Origin: Lachnospiraceae bacterium
Lineage (GTDB): Bacteria > Bacillota_A > Clostridia > Lachnospirales > Lachnospiraceae
Assembly (NCBI GenBank): GCA_009774465.1
Contig: VSNT01000100.1
Coordinates: forward strand, 1 to 14,298
Length of the DNA: 14,298 bases
Direction of reading: 5' to 3'
In this document: positions 6,237-14,261 of the stretch, one piece after another
Position numbering within the stretch: position 1 is the first letter of the stretch
How the letters are laid out: each line of letters opens with the position of its first letter
Made by a program: the position numbers and the translations under genes
Notes under the pieces: model-generated
Database searches by the model: none
What the model was told of the DNA's origin: nothing
What the model saw: only the letters and a program-made list of their open reading frames with translations

Positions 6237-7472
6237 TTATATATTGGTTCGCACCAGTCTGGGCTGATAATTATTTTTTTCAAGTGCCTGAATAATTTCA
6301 TGCTTATGTTCCGTGCCAAAAGCTTCCAGAGTAATTCGAAGCTCCACCGCCGCATTTCTATTGATGGATACAAACTGGTTGTGCTCCAGCTTGATTACAT
6401 TACCATTCTGCTTTGCAATCACATCCGCCACATGACTAAGCTCGCCTGGCTTATCGGGAAGCAGTACGGAAACCGTAAAAATACGGTCTCGCATAATAAG
6501 CCCCTGCTGTACTACGGAAGACATGGTGATTACATCCATATTTCCACCGCTTAAAATGGATACAATCCTTTTATTTTTTACATTTAAATGCTTTAGGGCA
6601 GCCACTGTAAGCAATCCTGAATTTTCAACCACCATTTTATGATTTTCAACCATATCCAGAAAGGCGACTACCAGTTCCTCATCCGGCACAGTAATAATAT
6701 CATCAAGATTTTTACATAGATACGGGAAAATCTGAACGCCCGGCGTCTTGACGGCAGTTCCATCCGCAATGGTGCTGACGCTGTCTAAGGTAACCACCTT
6801 ACCAGCCTCAATAGATGCCTTTAAACAGCCTGCTCCTTCCGGCTCCACTCCAATCACTTTGATCTTGGGATTTAACAACTTTGCAAGGGTGGACACACCG
6901 GTTGCAAGACCGCCGCCCCCTACCGGCACCAGAATATAATCCACAAGAGGCAGTTCCTTAAAAATTTCCATTGCAATGGTTCCCTGTCCGGTAGCTACTG
7001 CCGGATCGTCAAAAGGATGAATAAAAGTGTAGCCATGCTCCTTTGCAAGCTCATAGGCATGTTCACACGCTTCATCATAAACATCCCCCCATAAAACCAC
7101 TTCTGCGCCATAGTTCTTTGTTCTGTTCACCTTAATTAAGGGCGTTGTGGTAGGCATAACAATAACTGCCTTAGCACCATAACATTTTGCCGCATAAGCC
7201 ACTCCCTGGGCATGATTTCCCGCGGAAGCCGTGATCAGTCCTTTCCGGCGTTCTTCTTCGGTGAGGGTACTTAGTTTGTAATAAGCGCCCCGCAGTTTGT
7301 AGGCACCTGTAAACTGCATATTTTCCGGCTTCAAATAAACCTTATTTCCCATCTGAGCACTATAAAAATCACTGTATACCAATTTTGTTTCCTGTGTTAC
7401 ATTTTTGACAATTTCAGACGCTTCTTCAAATTTATCCAATGTCAACATTTTATCTTCCATGTTCCCATCCAT
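6237..7472 (-). CDS. ilvA: Threonine ammonia-lyase (threonine dehydratase), PLP-dependent
   Basis: A 411-residue enzyme that deaminates L-threonine to 2-oxobutanoate, the first step towards isoleucine, or in threonine catabolism. The fold-type II PLP core shows TGAYKLRGAYYK with the Schiff-base Lys59, SAGNHAQG (83-90), the phosphate-binding GGGGLATG (185-192) and SGGN (308-311). A single ACT domain follows (about 331-411, VSVLLPDKPGELSHVADVI), so this is the short form with one regulatory domain; biosynthetic versus catabolic use cannot be settled. The start is uncertain: AGAAAGG (7480-7474) is only one base from the ATG at 7472, and in-frame ATGs at 7460 and 7448 are alternatives, the last matching where I recall relatives beginning. 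Its first 62 codons are duplicated upstream. Confidence 0.94.
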   Translation of the reverse strand: MDGNMEDKMLTLDKFEEASEIVKNVTQETKLVYSDFYSAQMGNKVYLKPENMQFTGAYKLRGAYYKLSTLTEEERRKGLITASAGNHAQGVAYAAKCYGAKAVIVMPTTTPLIKVNRTKNYGAEVVLWGDVYDEACEHAYELAKEHGYTFIHPFDDPAVATGQGTIAMEIFKELPLVDYILVPVGGGGLATGVSTLAKLLNPKIKVIGVEPEGAGCLKASIEAGKVVTLDSVSTIADGTAVKTPGVQIFPYLCKNLDDIITVPDEELVVAFLDMVENHKMVVENSGLLTVAALKHLNVKNKRIVSILSGGNMDVITMSSVVQQGLIMRDRIFTVSVLLPDKPGELSHVADVIAKQNGNVIKLEHNQFVSINRNAAVELRITLEAFGTEHKHEIIQALEKNNYQPRLVRTNI

Positions 7473-7568
7473 ACCTTTCTGTCACATATCATCGCTTTTT
7501 TCCATATCAAAAAGCGCATCTATGAATTCCTCTGCATCAAACTTCTGCAGATCCTCTATTTTTTCCCC
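7288..7568. repeat. Tandem direct repeat, copy adjoining ilvA
   Basis: This 281-base stretch is identical to 7567-7847, with a period of 279 bp and 2 bp shared at the junction. It contains codons 1-62 of the real ilvA, the ftsY-ilvA intergenic bases with the ribosome binding site, and the ftsY 3'-end belonging to the chimeric ORF. Outside the repeat the matches stop abruptly (G versus C at 7287/7566). I compared the two copies base by base and saw no difference. Confidence 0.97.
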
Positions 7569-7751
7569 CCGCAGTTTGTAGGCACCTGTAAACTGCATAT
7601 TTTCCGGCTTCAAATAAACCTTATTTCCCATCTGAGCACTATAAAAATCACTGTATACCAATTTTGTTTCCTGTGTTACATTTTTGACAATTTCAGACGC
7701 TTCTTCAAATTTATCCAATGTCAACATTTTATCTTCCATGTTCCCATCCAT
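7482..7751 (-). pseudogene. Chimeric ilvA'-'ftsY ORF made by tandem duplication
   Basis: An 89-codon open frame joins ilvA residues 1-62, ending at KLRG just after the PLP lysine, to the last 27 residues of FtsY (EKIEDLQKFDAEEF... to SDDM). The join, at about 7566-7569 within a run of six Cs, is in frame. The ORF has the same ribosome binding site and start as ilvA, placed nine bases after the true ftsY stop codon, and it ends nine bases before the ilvA start. It lacks nearly all of both enzymes' active domains, so I expect no catalytic function. It is probably translated if the duplication is real. I label it a pseudogene because it is a by-product of a rearrangement and not a disrupted parent. 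Confidence 0.9.
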
Positions 7752-7847
7752 ACCTTTCTGTCACATATCATCGCTTTTTTCCATATCAAAAAGCGCATCT
7801 ATGAATTCCTCTGCATCAAACTTCTGCAGATCCTCTATTTTTTCCCC
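7567..7847. repeat. Tandem direct repeat, copy adjoining ftsY
   Basis: The second copy of the 281-base identical unit. It holds the 5' part of ilvA that opens the chimeric ORF, the intergenic bases, and the genuine last codons of ftsY. The match ends at 7848 (T here, C at 7569 in the other copy). The parental sequences carry four Cs in ilvA (7288-7291) and four in ftsY (7844-7847); the novel joint has six (7565-7570), which indicates a 2-bp microhomology crossover. Confidence 0.97.
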
Positions 7848-8693
7848 TACGCCAATATATTTTACCGGTATATTCAGTTCTGACTGAATAGCCACAGCAA
7901 TTCCGCCTTTAGACGTCCCATCCATCTTCGTTAAAATAATTCCCGTAAGAACAGCCGTTTCTCCAAACTCTCTGGCCTGGTTCAAAGCGTTTTGTCCGGT
8001 GGTGCCATCTAAGACAATTAAGTTTTCTCTGTAAACGCCCGGGTATTCCCTGTCTATAATCCGGTTCATTTTTTTCAGCTCTTCCATCAGGTTTTTCTTA
8101 TTGTGAAGCCGGCCTGCCGTATCGCAAAGTAAAACATCCACATGTCTTGCCTTTGCCGCATTTACCGCATCATAAACCACACTGGAAGGATCAGCCCCAT
8201 TAGAACCGGTAATAATGTCCACTCCTGCCCTGTTTGCCCATTCTGAAAGCTGCTCGCAGGCTGCTGCTCTATAGGTATCCGCCGCGGCAATTAAAACCTT
8301 TTTTCCCTGCTGCTTTAATAATCCGGCCAGTTTTCCCACAGAGGTTGTTTTTCCTACCCCGTTTACGCCAATCACCAAAACCACTGACTGCTGCTGCTCA
8401 AACTGATAGGCAGTTTCCCCAACCTGCATCTGCTCTTTCATATTCTGAATCAGATAGTCCTTACATGCCACAGGCTCCTTTATATGATTTTCCTTCACCT
8501 GCCTGCGCAGCTTTTCGAGAATATCACCTGTCGCCTTTACGCCAATATCCCCCATAATCAGAATTTCTTCCAGCTCTTCGTAAAATTCCTCATCAATGCT
8601 GGAAAACCCGCTGAATACCGAATCAATTCCGTGAACGATATTATTTCTTGTTTTATTTAATCCTTCTTTTAGTCTGCTGAAAAAACCGGCCAT
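7761..8693 (-). CDS. ftsY: Signal recognition particle receptor FtsY
   Basis: A 310-residue SRP receptor GTPase that binds Ffh at the membrane and hands ribosome-nascent chains to the Sec translocon. An N domain (about 1-95) precedes the G domain: P-loop GVNGVGKTT (109-117), DTYRAAACEQL (139-149), DTAGR (191-195), TKMD (255-258) and the C-terminal GVGEKIEDLQKFDAEEF. There is no long acidic A domain; the N-terminus is short and begins with MAGFFSRLKEGLNKTR, a membrane-contacting amphipathic helix typical of Firmicutes. The ATG at 8693 overlaps the smc stop codon by one base (TAATG), implying translational coupling; AAGGAG lies 11 bases upstream. The last part of the gene is copied downstream, but this copy is intact. 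Confidence 0.97.
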   Translation of the reverse strand: MAGFFSRLKEGLNKTRNNIVHGIDSVFSGFSSIDEEFYEELEEILIMGDIGVKATGDILEKLRRQVKENHIKEPVACKDYLIQNMKEQMQVGETAYQFEQQQSVVLVIGVNGVGKTTSVGKLAGLLKQQGKKVLIAAADTYRAAACEQLSEWANRAGVDIITGSNGADPSSVVYDAVNAAKARHVDVLLCDTAGRLHNKKNLMEELKKMNRIIDREYPGVYRENLIVLDGTTGQNALNQAREFGETAVLTGIILTKMDGTSKGGIAVAIQSELNIPVKYIGVGEKIEDLQKFDAEEFIDALFDMEKSDDM

Positions 8694-11600
8694 TAATCAT
8701 CTAACTCCTTATCAATCAGATTTACGCTTACCAAGGTGGAAACGCCTTTTTCCTGCATGGTGATACCGTACAGTCTGTCAGCCTTTTCCATAGTGCCGCG
8801 TCTGTGGGTGATTACAATAAACTGCGTATATTTTGTAAGCTTATGTAAGTATTTTGCAAAGCGGGCTACATTGTTTTCATCCAGCGCCGCCTCAATCTCA
8901 TCCAAGAGACAGAACGGGGAGGGCTTTAAATTCTGGATTGCAAACAATAATGCAATTGCGGTAAGCGCCTTTTCCCCACCGGATAACTGCATCATGTTCT
9001 GCAGCTTTTTCCCGGGCGGCTGTGCTATAATTCTGATTCCCGCCTCCAGAATATCCTCATCTTCCATTAATTCAAGCGTCCCCTTGCCGCCGCCGAATAA
9101 TTCCTTAAATACCTTGTCAAATTCCCTGCCGATTTCCGCAAATTTCTCATGAAACTGTTTGCGCATTGCAGTGTCCAGCTCAACAATAATGCCTTCCAGC
9201 GTTTTTTCCGCTTCCACCAGATCGTCATGCTGTGTTTTTAAAAACTGATAACGCTCCATCAGATTTCTGAAATCTTCAATGGCATTTACGTTAACATCTC
9301 CCAGCTTTTTGATCTGATCCTTTAAGGAAGCGCTTTCCTTTTTCATGGCGGATAGGTCCGTCATTTCTTCATTTCGCAGGGATGCGGCGTCTGAAAGAGT
9401 GATCTCATATTCATCCCACATATAGTTGATCTGTCCTTCCAGGGATTCCTGCAGCTTTTCCTTCTGGGCATTTAACCGATATACTTCCTTATCAAGTCCG
9501 GTCATTTTTTCTGCCAGTGTTTCTCTGTCGGTAAAGAAATTTTTCTGTTTTAAGGACAACTGTTCTTTCTTTTCCATATCCTCTTTCAGTTTCTTTTCCG
9601 TATCTCCCTGAGAGGTGTGAGATGCCTGAATCGTCTGCTCTATGGAAAGAATACTGTTTTGTTTATTTATTGTATCCTCACTGTTTGTCTTTAATCCTTC
9701 TTCAATTTCCTTCAGTTCTCCGGCATACCGGCCGATCTCCCCGTCAATACGGTTCACATTCTGCTGGTGGAAATCCTGCTGCTGCAGCATCTTTTCCACT
9801 TCCACATCCCATTCAGAAACATGAGCGGACTGTACTGATTCTTCTTTACGTTTCTCGTCCAGTTCCACCTGAAATTTTCTGATTTGCTGTTCAATTTTCT
9901 TTTCTAACAGTTCAGATTCTTCCAGTTCCTTTTGAATTTCCTGTTTATTTAATTTAATTTCCTGTATCTGATTTTCAATTTCCTGCTCTTCTGATTTCAG
10001 TTCCAAAGAACCTTCCGATGCTTCCTCTTTGCGTTCCTCGGCTTTTATCACATTAAGCCTTGCTGTATTTTGCTCAATAAACTTTCTCTGTAAAGAAGAC
10101 TTATCTTCCTCCAGAGAAAGTCTTAATTTGTTTCTTTTTTCCTTGGTTTCCTCAATTTCATTTAACAGGACATCTATCTCTTTCAGGAACTTCTTTACAT
10201 TTCCCTCCAATTCTTCCATTTCCCGCCTGCGCCCAAGAAGGTTGCTGTTATTTTTAAATGCGCCGCCGCTTATGGCGCCGCCGGGTACTAACAATTCTCC
10301 TTCCAGAGTTACCATGCGGATGCCATAGTCATACTTTCTGGCAATCTTTACCGCATTGTCCACATTGTCAACTACAACAATTCGCCCCAACATTGCTTTG
10401 GCAACATTTTTATATTTTTGCTCGGTAGAAACCAGATTATCCGCCATACCAATCACGCCCTTTTCTTTTAAGGACTCAGGATTTTTAAATTCCTGGGGAT
10501 TGGTAATGCTGGTAAGGGGAAGAAAGGTTGCACGTCCTGATCTTGTCTGCTTTAGGAAAGCAATCATTCGCTTTGCAGTCTCTTCATCATCAGTAACAAT
10601 ATTTTGGATATTACCGCCAAGGGCTGTTTCAATGGCTGTTTCATACTTTTTATCCACCTTAATGATATCCGCCACAACGCCGATAATTCCCTTTTCCTTC
10701 TCTTTACACTCCATGACTTTTTTAACGCTTCCGCCATATCCTTCATAGCGCTCCGTAAGATTGGTAAGGGCCTCCAATTTTGACTTTTCCTGATGGTAAT
10801 TTACCTGGGTATCCCGCAGTTTCTGATCTTTTCCTGCAAGTTCTTCTCTGATTAACGCAAGCTTTTCTTCCTTTTCCTCCTGGGAATCATTTAAATTTCT
10901 GATCTCTTCATTTATTTTTTCAAACTCTTCCTGGAGCTGTCTGATCGCTTCCTCCTGCTGGGCTTCATCTGACTTAATCCGAAGCAGCCTTGAAGTAAGC
11001 TCCGCCTTACGGATATTAATCTGCTCAGTCATGGTATCGTATCTGCCAAGCTTTGATTTAATAGTTGCCCTGCTGTTTAAGGCGTCAATAATTGTATTTT
11101 TACCGGCTTCAATATCATTATTTAATTCTTCTATTCTGTACTGGATGCCAAGCAGCTTTTCACGGGCTTCATTTCTTGCCCGCTCAATCTCCGCCACCTG
11201 CTCATCAATTACCTTTTTATCGTTTAATATCCCCTCTTTATCCAAAAGCCTGCTGTTCATTTCTCTGGTGAGAGCATCTTTTCTGGAAAGGAAATGTTCC
11301 TCATTGCTTTTGGCCGATTTGATCTGTTCCTTTAAAACATTGATCTCACCTTCCAGCTTACCGCGAAGCACACTGGTATCTGTCAGCGACGTTCTTTCAG
11401 CCTCAATCTCTTCATCCAGCATTTCCATCTGTCCCTGGATCTGCTCATACTCTTCTTTGATCTTCTCGTACTGGCTGGTTGTCTGTTCCAGGTCGCTGCT
11501 GGCAATTTCAAATTTTTCCTGAACTTGAATAAGCTGGTCCTGAATCCGTCCATTTTCAAGCAGGAACATATTTACATCCAGGGTTTTTAATTCTTCTCTT

Positions 11601-12253
11601 TTTTTCAAATAAATTTTGGCTGTTTCAGACTGTTTTTCCAAAGGCCCGATCTGCTTTTCCAGTTCCGAAAGAATATCATTGACGCGGACAAGATTTTGCT
11701 TTTCATCTTCAAGCTTCTTCTGGGCAGCTACTTTCCGCTTTTTAAACTTGACAATCCCTGCCGCTTCATCAAATAATTCTCTTCTCTCTTCCGGTTTTCC
11801 ACTTAAAATCTTATCAATCTGCCCCTGTCCGATAATGGAATAACCTTCTTTTCCAATACCGGTATCATAAAACAGCTCATTTACATCCTTTAATCTGCAG
11901 GGTGCACCATTTAATAAATACTCACTTTCACCGGAGCGGTAGATTCGTCTGGCTACCGTCACCTCGTCAAAGTCAATGGCAAGCTGGTGGTCAGAATTAT
12001 CCAGTGTAATGGCAACAAACGCATAGCCGAGAGGCTTACGCATTTCTGTTCCCGAAAAAATAACGTCCTGCATGGACGCACCGCGAAGCTGTTTAATACG
12101 CTGTTCTCCAAGCACCCAACGCACTGCATCCGCTACGTTGCTTTTTCCACTGCCATTAGGACCTACAATTCCTGTAATTCCATTATGAAACTTAAATACT
12201 ATTTTATTTGCAAAGGACTTAAATCCCTGAATTTCAATGCTTTTTAAATACAT
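8693..12253 (-). CDS. smc: Chromosome segregation ATPase SMC
   Basis: A full-length 1186-residue condensin subunit that works with ScpA and ScpB in nucleoid compaction and segregation. The N-terminal ATPase half has MYLKSIEIQGFKSFA and Walker A GPNGSGKSN (31-39), followed by GQGQIDKIL near 145. Two long, Glu/Lys/Gln-rich coiled-coil arms (about 165-500 and 665-1030) flank a hinge domain (about 505-660, with YGGSVKKVM and VPGGAISGGA). The C-terminal half has the ABC signature LSGGEKAL (1090-1097), Walker B FCLLDE with Asp1118/Glu1119, and the ITHRRGTME switch region. The start ATG at 12253 is preceded by AGGTGAT overlapping the rnc stop codon, so rnc and smc are coupled; ftsY overlaps its end. 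scpA and scpB are not in the window. Confidence 0.98.
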   Translation of the reverse strand: MYLKSIEIQGFKSFANKIVFKFHNGITGIVGPNGSGKSNVADAVRWVLGEQRIKQLRGASMQDVIFSGTEMRKPLGYAFVAITLDNSDHQLAIDFDEVTVARRIYRSGESEYLLNGAPCRLKDVNELFYDTGIGKEGYSIIGQGQIDKILSGKPEERRELFDEAAGIVKFKKRKVAAQKKLEDEKQNLVRVNDILSELEKQIGPLEKQSETAKIYLKKREELKTLDVNMFLLENGRIQDQLIQVQEKFEIASSDLEQTTSQYEKIKEEYEQIQGQMEMLDEEIEAERTSLTDTSVLRGKLEGEINVLKEQIKSAKSNEEHFLSRKDALTREMNSRLLDKEGILNDKKVIDEQVAEIERARNEAREKLLGIQYRIEELNNDIEAGKNTIIDALNSRATIKSKLGRYDTMTEQINIRKAELTSRLLRIKSDEAQQEEAIRQLQEEFEKINEEIRNLNDSQEEKEEKLALIREELAGKDQKLRDTQVNYHQEKSKLEALTNLTERYEGYGGSVKKVMECKEKEKGIIGVVADIIKVDKKYETAIETALGGNIQNIVTDDEETAKRMIAFLKQTRSGRATFLPLTSITNPQEFKNPESLKEKGVIGMADNLVSTEQKYKNVAKAMLGRIVVVDNVDNAVKIARKYDYGIRMVTLEGELLVPGGAISGGAFKNNSNLLGRRREMEELEGNVKKFLKEIDVLLNEIEETKEKRNKLRLSLEEDKSSLQRKFIEQNTARLNVIKAEERKEEASEGSLELKSEEQEIENQIQEIKLNKQEIQKELEESELLEKKIEQQIRKFQVELDEKRKEESVQSAHVSEWDVEVEKMLQQQDFHQQNVNRIDGEIGRYAGELKEIEEGLKTNSEDTINKQNSILSIEQTIQASHTSQGDTEKKLKEDMEKKEQLSLKQKNFFTDRETLAEKMTGLDKEVYRLNAQKEKLQESLEGQINYMWDEYEITLSDAASLRNEEMTDLSAMKKESASLKDQIKKLGDVNVNAIEDFRNLMERYQFLKTQHDDLVEAEKTLEGIIVELDTAMRKQFHEKFAEIGREFDKVFKELFGGGKGTLELMEDEDILEAGIRIIAQPPGKKLQNMMQLSGGEKALTAIALLFAIQNLKPSPFCLLDEIEAALDENNVARFAKYLHKLTKYTQFIVITHRRGTMEKADRLYGITMQEKGVSTLVSVNLIDKELDD

Positions 12254-12260
12254 ATATCAC

Positions 12261-12953
12261 CTACGCTTTTGGTTTTTGCATAAGCAGCACCTGATATGCC
12301 GCCTGCTGTTCTGCGGACTTTTTATTCCGCCCCTGGCCTTTCCCCACAACTTGTCCATCTATCACCGCTTCCACGACAAAAATCTTGTCATGATCGGGGC
12401 CGCTCTCACTTACCAGCTTATAAACAAGCTCCTGTCCCTTTTTTTGAACCTGTTCCTGTAATATGGTTTTGCTGTCATAAAAAAGCTGTTTATCCTCAAG
12501 GTCGGACAGAACATATTTCTGAACAAATTCATTTGCCTTATCAATGCCGCCATCCAAATAAATGGCGCCTATCACCGCTTCCATCACATCCGAAATAATG
12601 GAATCGCGCATTCTGCCTCCGGTAGCCTCTTCGCCTTTTCCCAATAAAATAAAATCCCCCAGCGATAAATCTCTTGCACAAAAGGCAAGCGCCGGTTCGC
12701 AAACCATAGAGGAACGCATTCTTGTCATCTGGCCTTCTGCCATATCAGGATAATTTTCATAGAAAAAACGGCTTGAAAGCAATTCAAGCACCGCGTCTCC
12801 TAAAAATTCCAGTCTTTCATAATTTTTAAATTTATTAATTTTCTGCTCATTAGAAAAAGAGCTATGTGTCAGGGCCTGCACCATAAGTCTCTTGTCCTTA
12901 AACTCATAGCCTATCTTTTCCTCAAGCTTCTTCAATTCTTTTTGTTTATACAT
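12261..12953 (-). CDS. rnc: Ribonuclease III
   Basis: A 230-residue double-strand-specific endoribonuclease that processes rRNA precursors and structured mRNAs. The catalytic domain carries the signature ERLEFLGDAVL (47-57, including Asp54) and the second metal-binding set SDVMEAVIGA (121-130, with Asp122 and Glu125). A C-terminal double-stranded RNA-binding domain (about 160-228) ends with GKGQGRNKKSAEQQAA. The ATG at 12953 has a modest AGGAT site about ten bases upstream, between it and the acpP terminator. It is followed after seven bases by smc, as in most Firmicutes. The hairpins found elsewhere in this block are conceivable substrates, but that is speculation. Confidence 0.97.
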   Translation of the reverse strand: MYKQKELKKLEEKIGYEFKDKRLMVQALTHSSFSNEQKINKFKNYERLEFLGDAVLELLSSRFFYENYPDMAEGQMTRMRSSMVCEPALAFCARDLSLGDFILLGKGEEATGGRMRDSIISDVMEAVIGAIYLDGGIDKANEFVQKYVLSDLEDKQLFYDSKTILQEQVQKKGQELVYKLVSESGPDHDKIFVVEAVIDGQVVGKGQGRNKKSAEQQAAYQVLLMQKPKA

Positions 12954-12973
12954 ACTAATTCATCCTATTGGAG

Positions 12974-12997
12974 AAAAAAGCCCGTAGCGGGCTTTTT
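12974..12997 (-). terminator. Intrinsic terminator/attenuator between acpP and rnc
   Basis: GCCCG (12980-12984) and CGGGC (12988-12992), extended by A-T pairs to a 10-bp stem, close on a 3-base loop. On the minus strand the distal arm runs into six Ts (12979-12974). The proximal arm starts within the acpP stop codon. Such a site would let acpP, which encodes an abundant protein, be made in excess of rnc-smc-ftsY. The symmetry means it could also stop plus-strand transcription. Confidence 0.82.
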
Positions 12998-13226
12998 AAT
13001 TAAGAGCATTTTTGATCATGTTAACTGCTTCTTCTACAGTAGATATTTTTTCTGCATCTTCAGCCGGAATTTCAATATCAAATTCTTCCTCTATGCCCAT
13101 AATAATCTGAAAAACATCTAAGGAATCTGCTCCCAGATCATCTACAAATGTAGTATCCATTGTGATTTCTTCAGGATCAACGTTTAATACGTCAGCAATT
13201 ACTTTTTTCAATTTTTCAAATTCCAT
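12996..13226 (-). CDS. acpP: Acyl carrier protein
   Basis: A 76-residue acyl carrier protein, a small acidic four-helix protein that carries growing fatty-acyl chains on a 4'-phosphopantetheine arm. The attachment motif DDLGADSLDVFQIIMGIEEEF is present, with the modified serine at residue 35. The start ATG at 13226 has AGAAAGG (13243-13237) about ten bases upstream, overlapping the plsX stop codon. Pairing with plsX is common and makes sense, since PlsX draws acyl groups from acyl-ACP. The fabD and fabG genes that lie between plsX and acpA in B. subtilis are absent here. Its stop codon is inside a terminator hairpin. Confidence 0.98.
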   Translation of the reverse strand: MEFEKLKKVIADVLNVDPEEITMDTTFVDDLGADSLDVFQIIMGIEEEFDIEIPAEDAEKISTVEEAVNMIKNALN

Positions 13227-13241
13227 TTTTCGGTTTCCTTT

Positions 13242-14261
13242 CTAATTTTCTTCCATTGTTATTTTTTCTTTTATTTTTTGATTAATATTCTGTTCTGTAA
13301 ATGTAATACACTGCAGAATAGAATTCTTAATTTCAACAGACTTTGAACTGCCGTGCGTCTTAACTACCAGTCCGTTTAAACCAAGCATGGGTGCCCCGCC
13401 ATACTGCTCCAAATCAAATGCCTTTAAGGTATTTTTAAGAGCAGGCTTTACCAGCAAAGCGCCGATCTTGCTGCGGAGAGAAGTCATCATGCCTGCCTTA
13501 ACCTGCTTAATCAGGGTTCCTCCTACTCCTTCATATAATTTCAAAATAACATTTCCCACAAACGCCTCACAGACAATCACATCTGCAAGTCCGGATGGAA
13601 TATCCCTGGCTTCAATGCTTCCGATAAAATGAATATCGGGACAGTTTTTCAGCAAAGGATAGGTTTCTTTCACCAGTGCATTTCCCTTATCTTCCTCTGC
13701 ACCAATATTTACAATACCCACTTTGGGATTTTTCACTCCCATAACACTTTCCATGTACACGGAACCCATCTTGGCAAACTGTACCAGATGAGAGGGACGT
13801 GCATCTACATTTGCACCACAGTCAATCAAAAGTGCGCATCCTTTTTCCGTAGGGATTAAAGGAGCAAGGGGAGGTCTTTCAACACCTTTGATTCTTCCAA
13901 TAATCACCTGTCCGCCTACCAGAGTAGCACCTGTGCTTCCGGCTGACACATAAGCATCACAAACACCATCCTTCACAAGATAAAGCGCCTTTACCAGGGA
14001 AGAATCTTTTTTCCTGCGGATCGCCATAACCGGCGGCTCTGCTGTTTCAATGATTTCTGAAGCATTCACCACCTCTATCTGCTGATTATTATATGTATAT
14101 TGGGAAAGTTCTTTCTTAATTATCTCTTCCTGTCCGGTTAAAAAAACTTTAACCTTGCTGCTTTCATTCACAGCTTCAACTGCGCCTTTCACAATCTCAG
14201 CAGGTGCATTGTCACCACCCATAGCATCGACTGCTACATTTACATACTCTGCCATATTCAC
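13242..14261 (-). CDS. plsX: Phosphate acyltransferase PlsX
   Basis: A 339-residue acyl-ACP:phosphate acyltransferase that makes acyl-phosphate for PlsY in phosphatidic acid synthesis; it is a peripheral membrane enzyme. The family start VNVAVDAMGGDNAP (about 7-20), SAGSTGATL, LIDCGANVDARP and CEAFVGNVILKLYEG blocks are all visible, and the length is normal. Two starts are possible: GTG at 14261, with GGAGGG (14273-14268) six bases away, or ATG at 14255, with AGAGG five bases away; the second gives 337 residues. I give the longer form without preference. acpP follows after 15 bases. The 37 bases upstream contain TATAGT (14297-14292), a possible -10 box, but any -35 would be outside the window. 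Confidence 0.96.
   Translation of the reverse strand: MNMAEYVNVAVDAMGGDNAPAEIVKGAVEAVNESSKVKVFLTGQEEIIKKELSQYTYNNQQIEVVNASEIIETAEPPVMAIRRKKDSSLVKALYLVKDGVCDAYVSAGSTGATLVGGQVIIGRIKGVERPPLAPLIPTEKGCALLIDCGANVDARPSHLVQFAKMGSVYMESVMGVKNPKVGIVNIGAEEDKGNALVKETYPLLKNCPDIHFIGSIEARDIPSGLADVIVCEAFVGNVILKLYEGVGGTLIKQVKAGMMTSLRSKIGALLVKPALKNTLKAFDLEQYGGAPMLGLNGLVVKTHGSSKSVEIKNSILQCITFTEQNINQKIKEKITMEEN

Noticed and set aside
7482..7751. Chimeric ORF as a genuine paralogue of ilvA or ftsY
   Set aside because: The bases are identical to the parents and the join falls inside both coding sequences, so it is a duplication joint and not an evolved separate gene.
7288..7847. Tandem repeat as an insertion sequence, CRISPR or phage attachment site
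   Set aside because: There is no transposase, no terminal inverted repeats, no target-site duplication and no spacer/repeat pattern; the unit is simply the ftsY 3' end plus the ilvA 5' end.
11031..11522. Long plus-strand open frames, e.g. 163 codons opposite smc and others opposite ffh, plsX and yitT-like genes
   Set aside because: They are antisense to confidently identified genes, rich in Ser/Phe/Leu as expected from the complement of Lys/Glu-rich coding DNA, and match no family I recognise.
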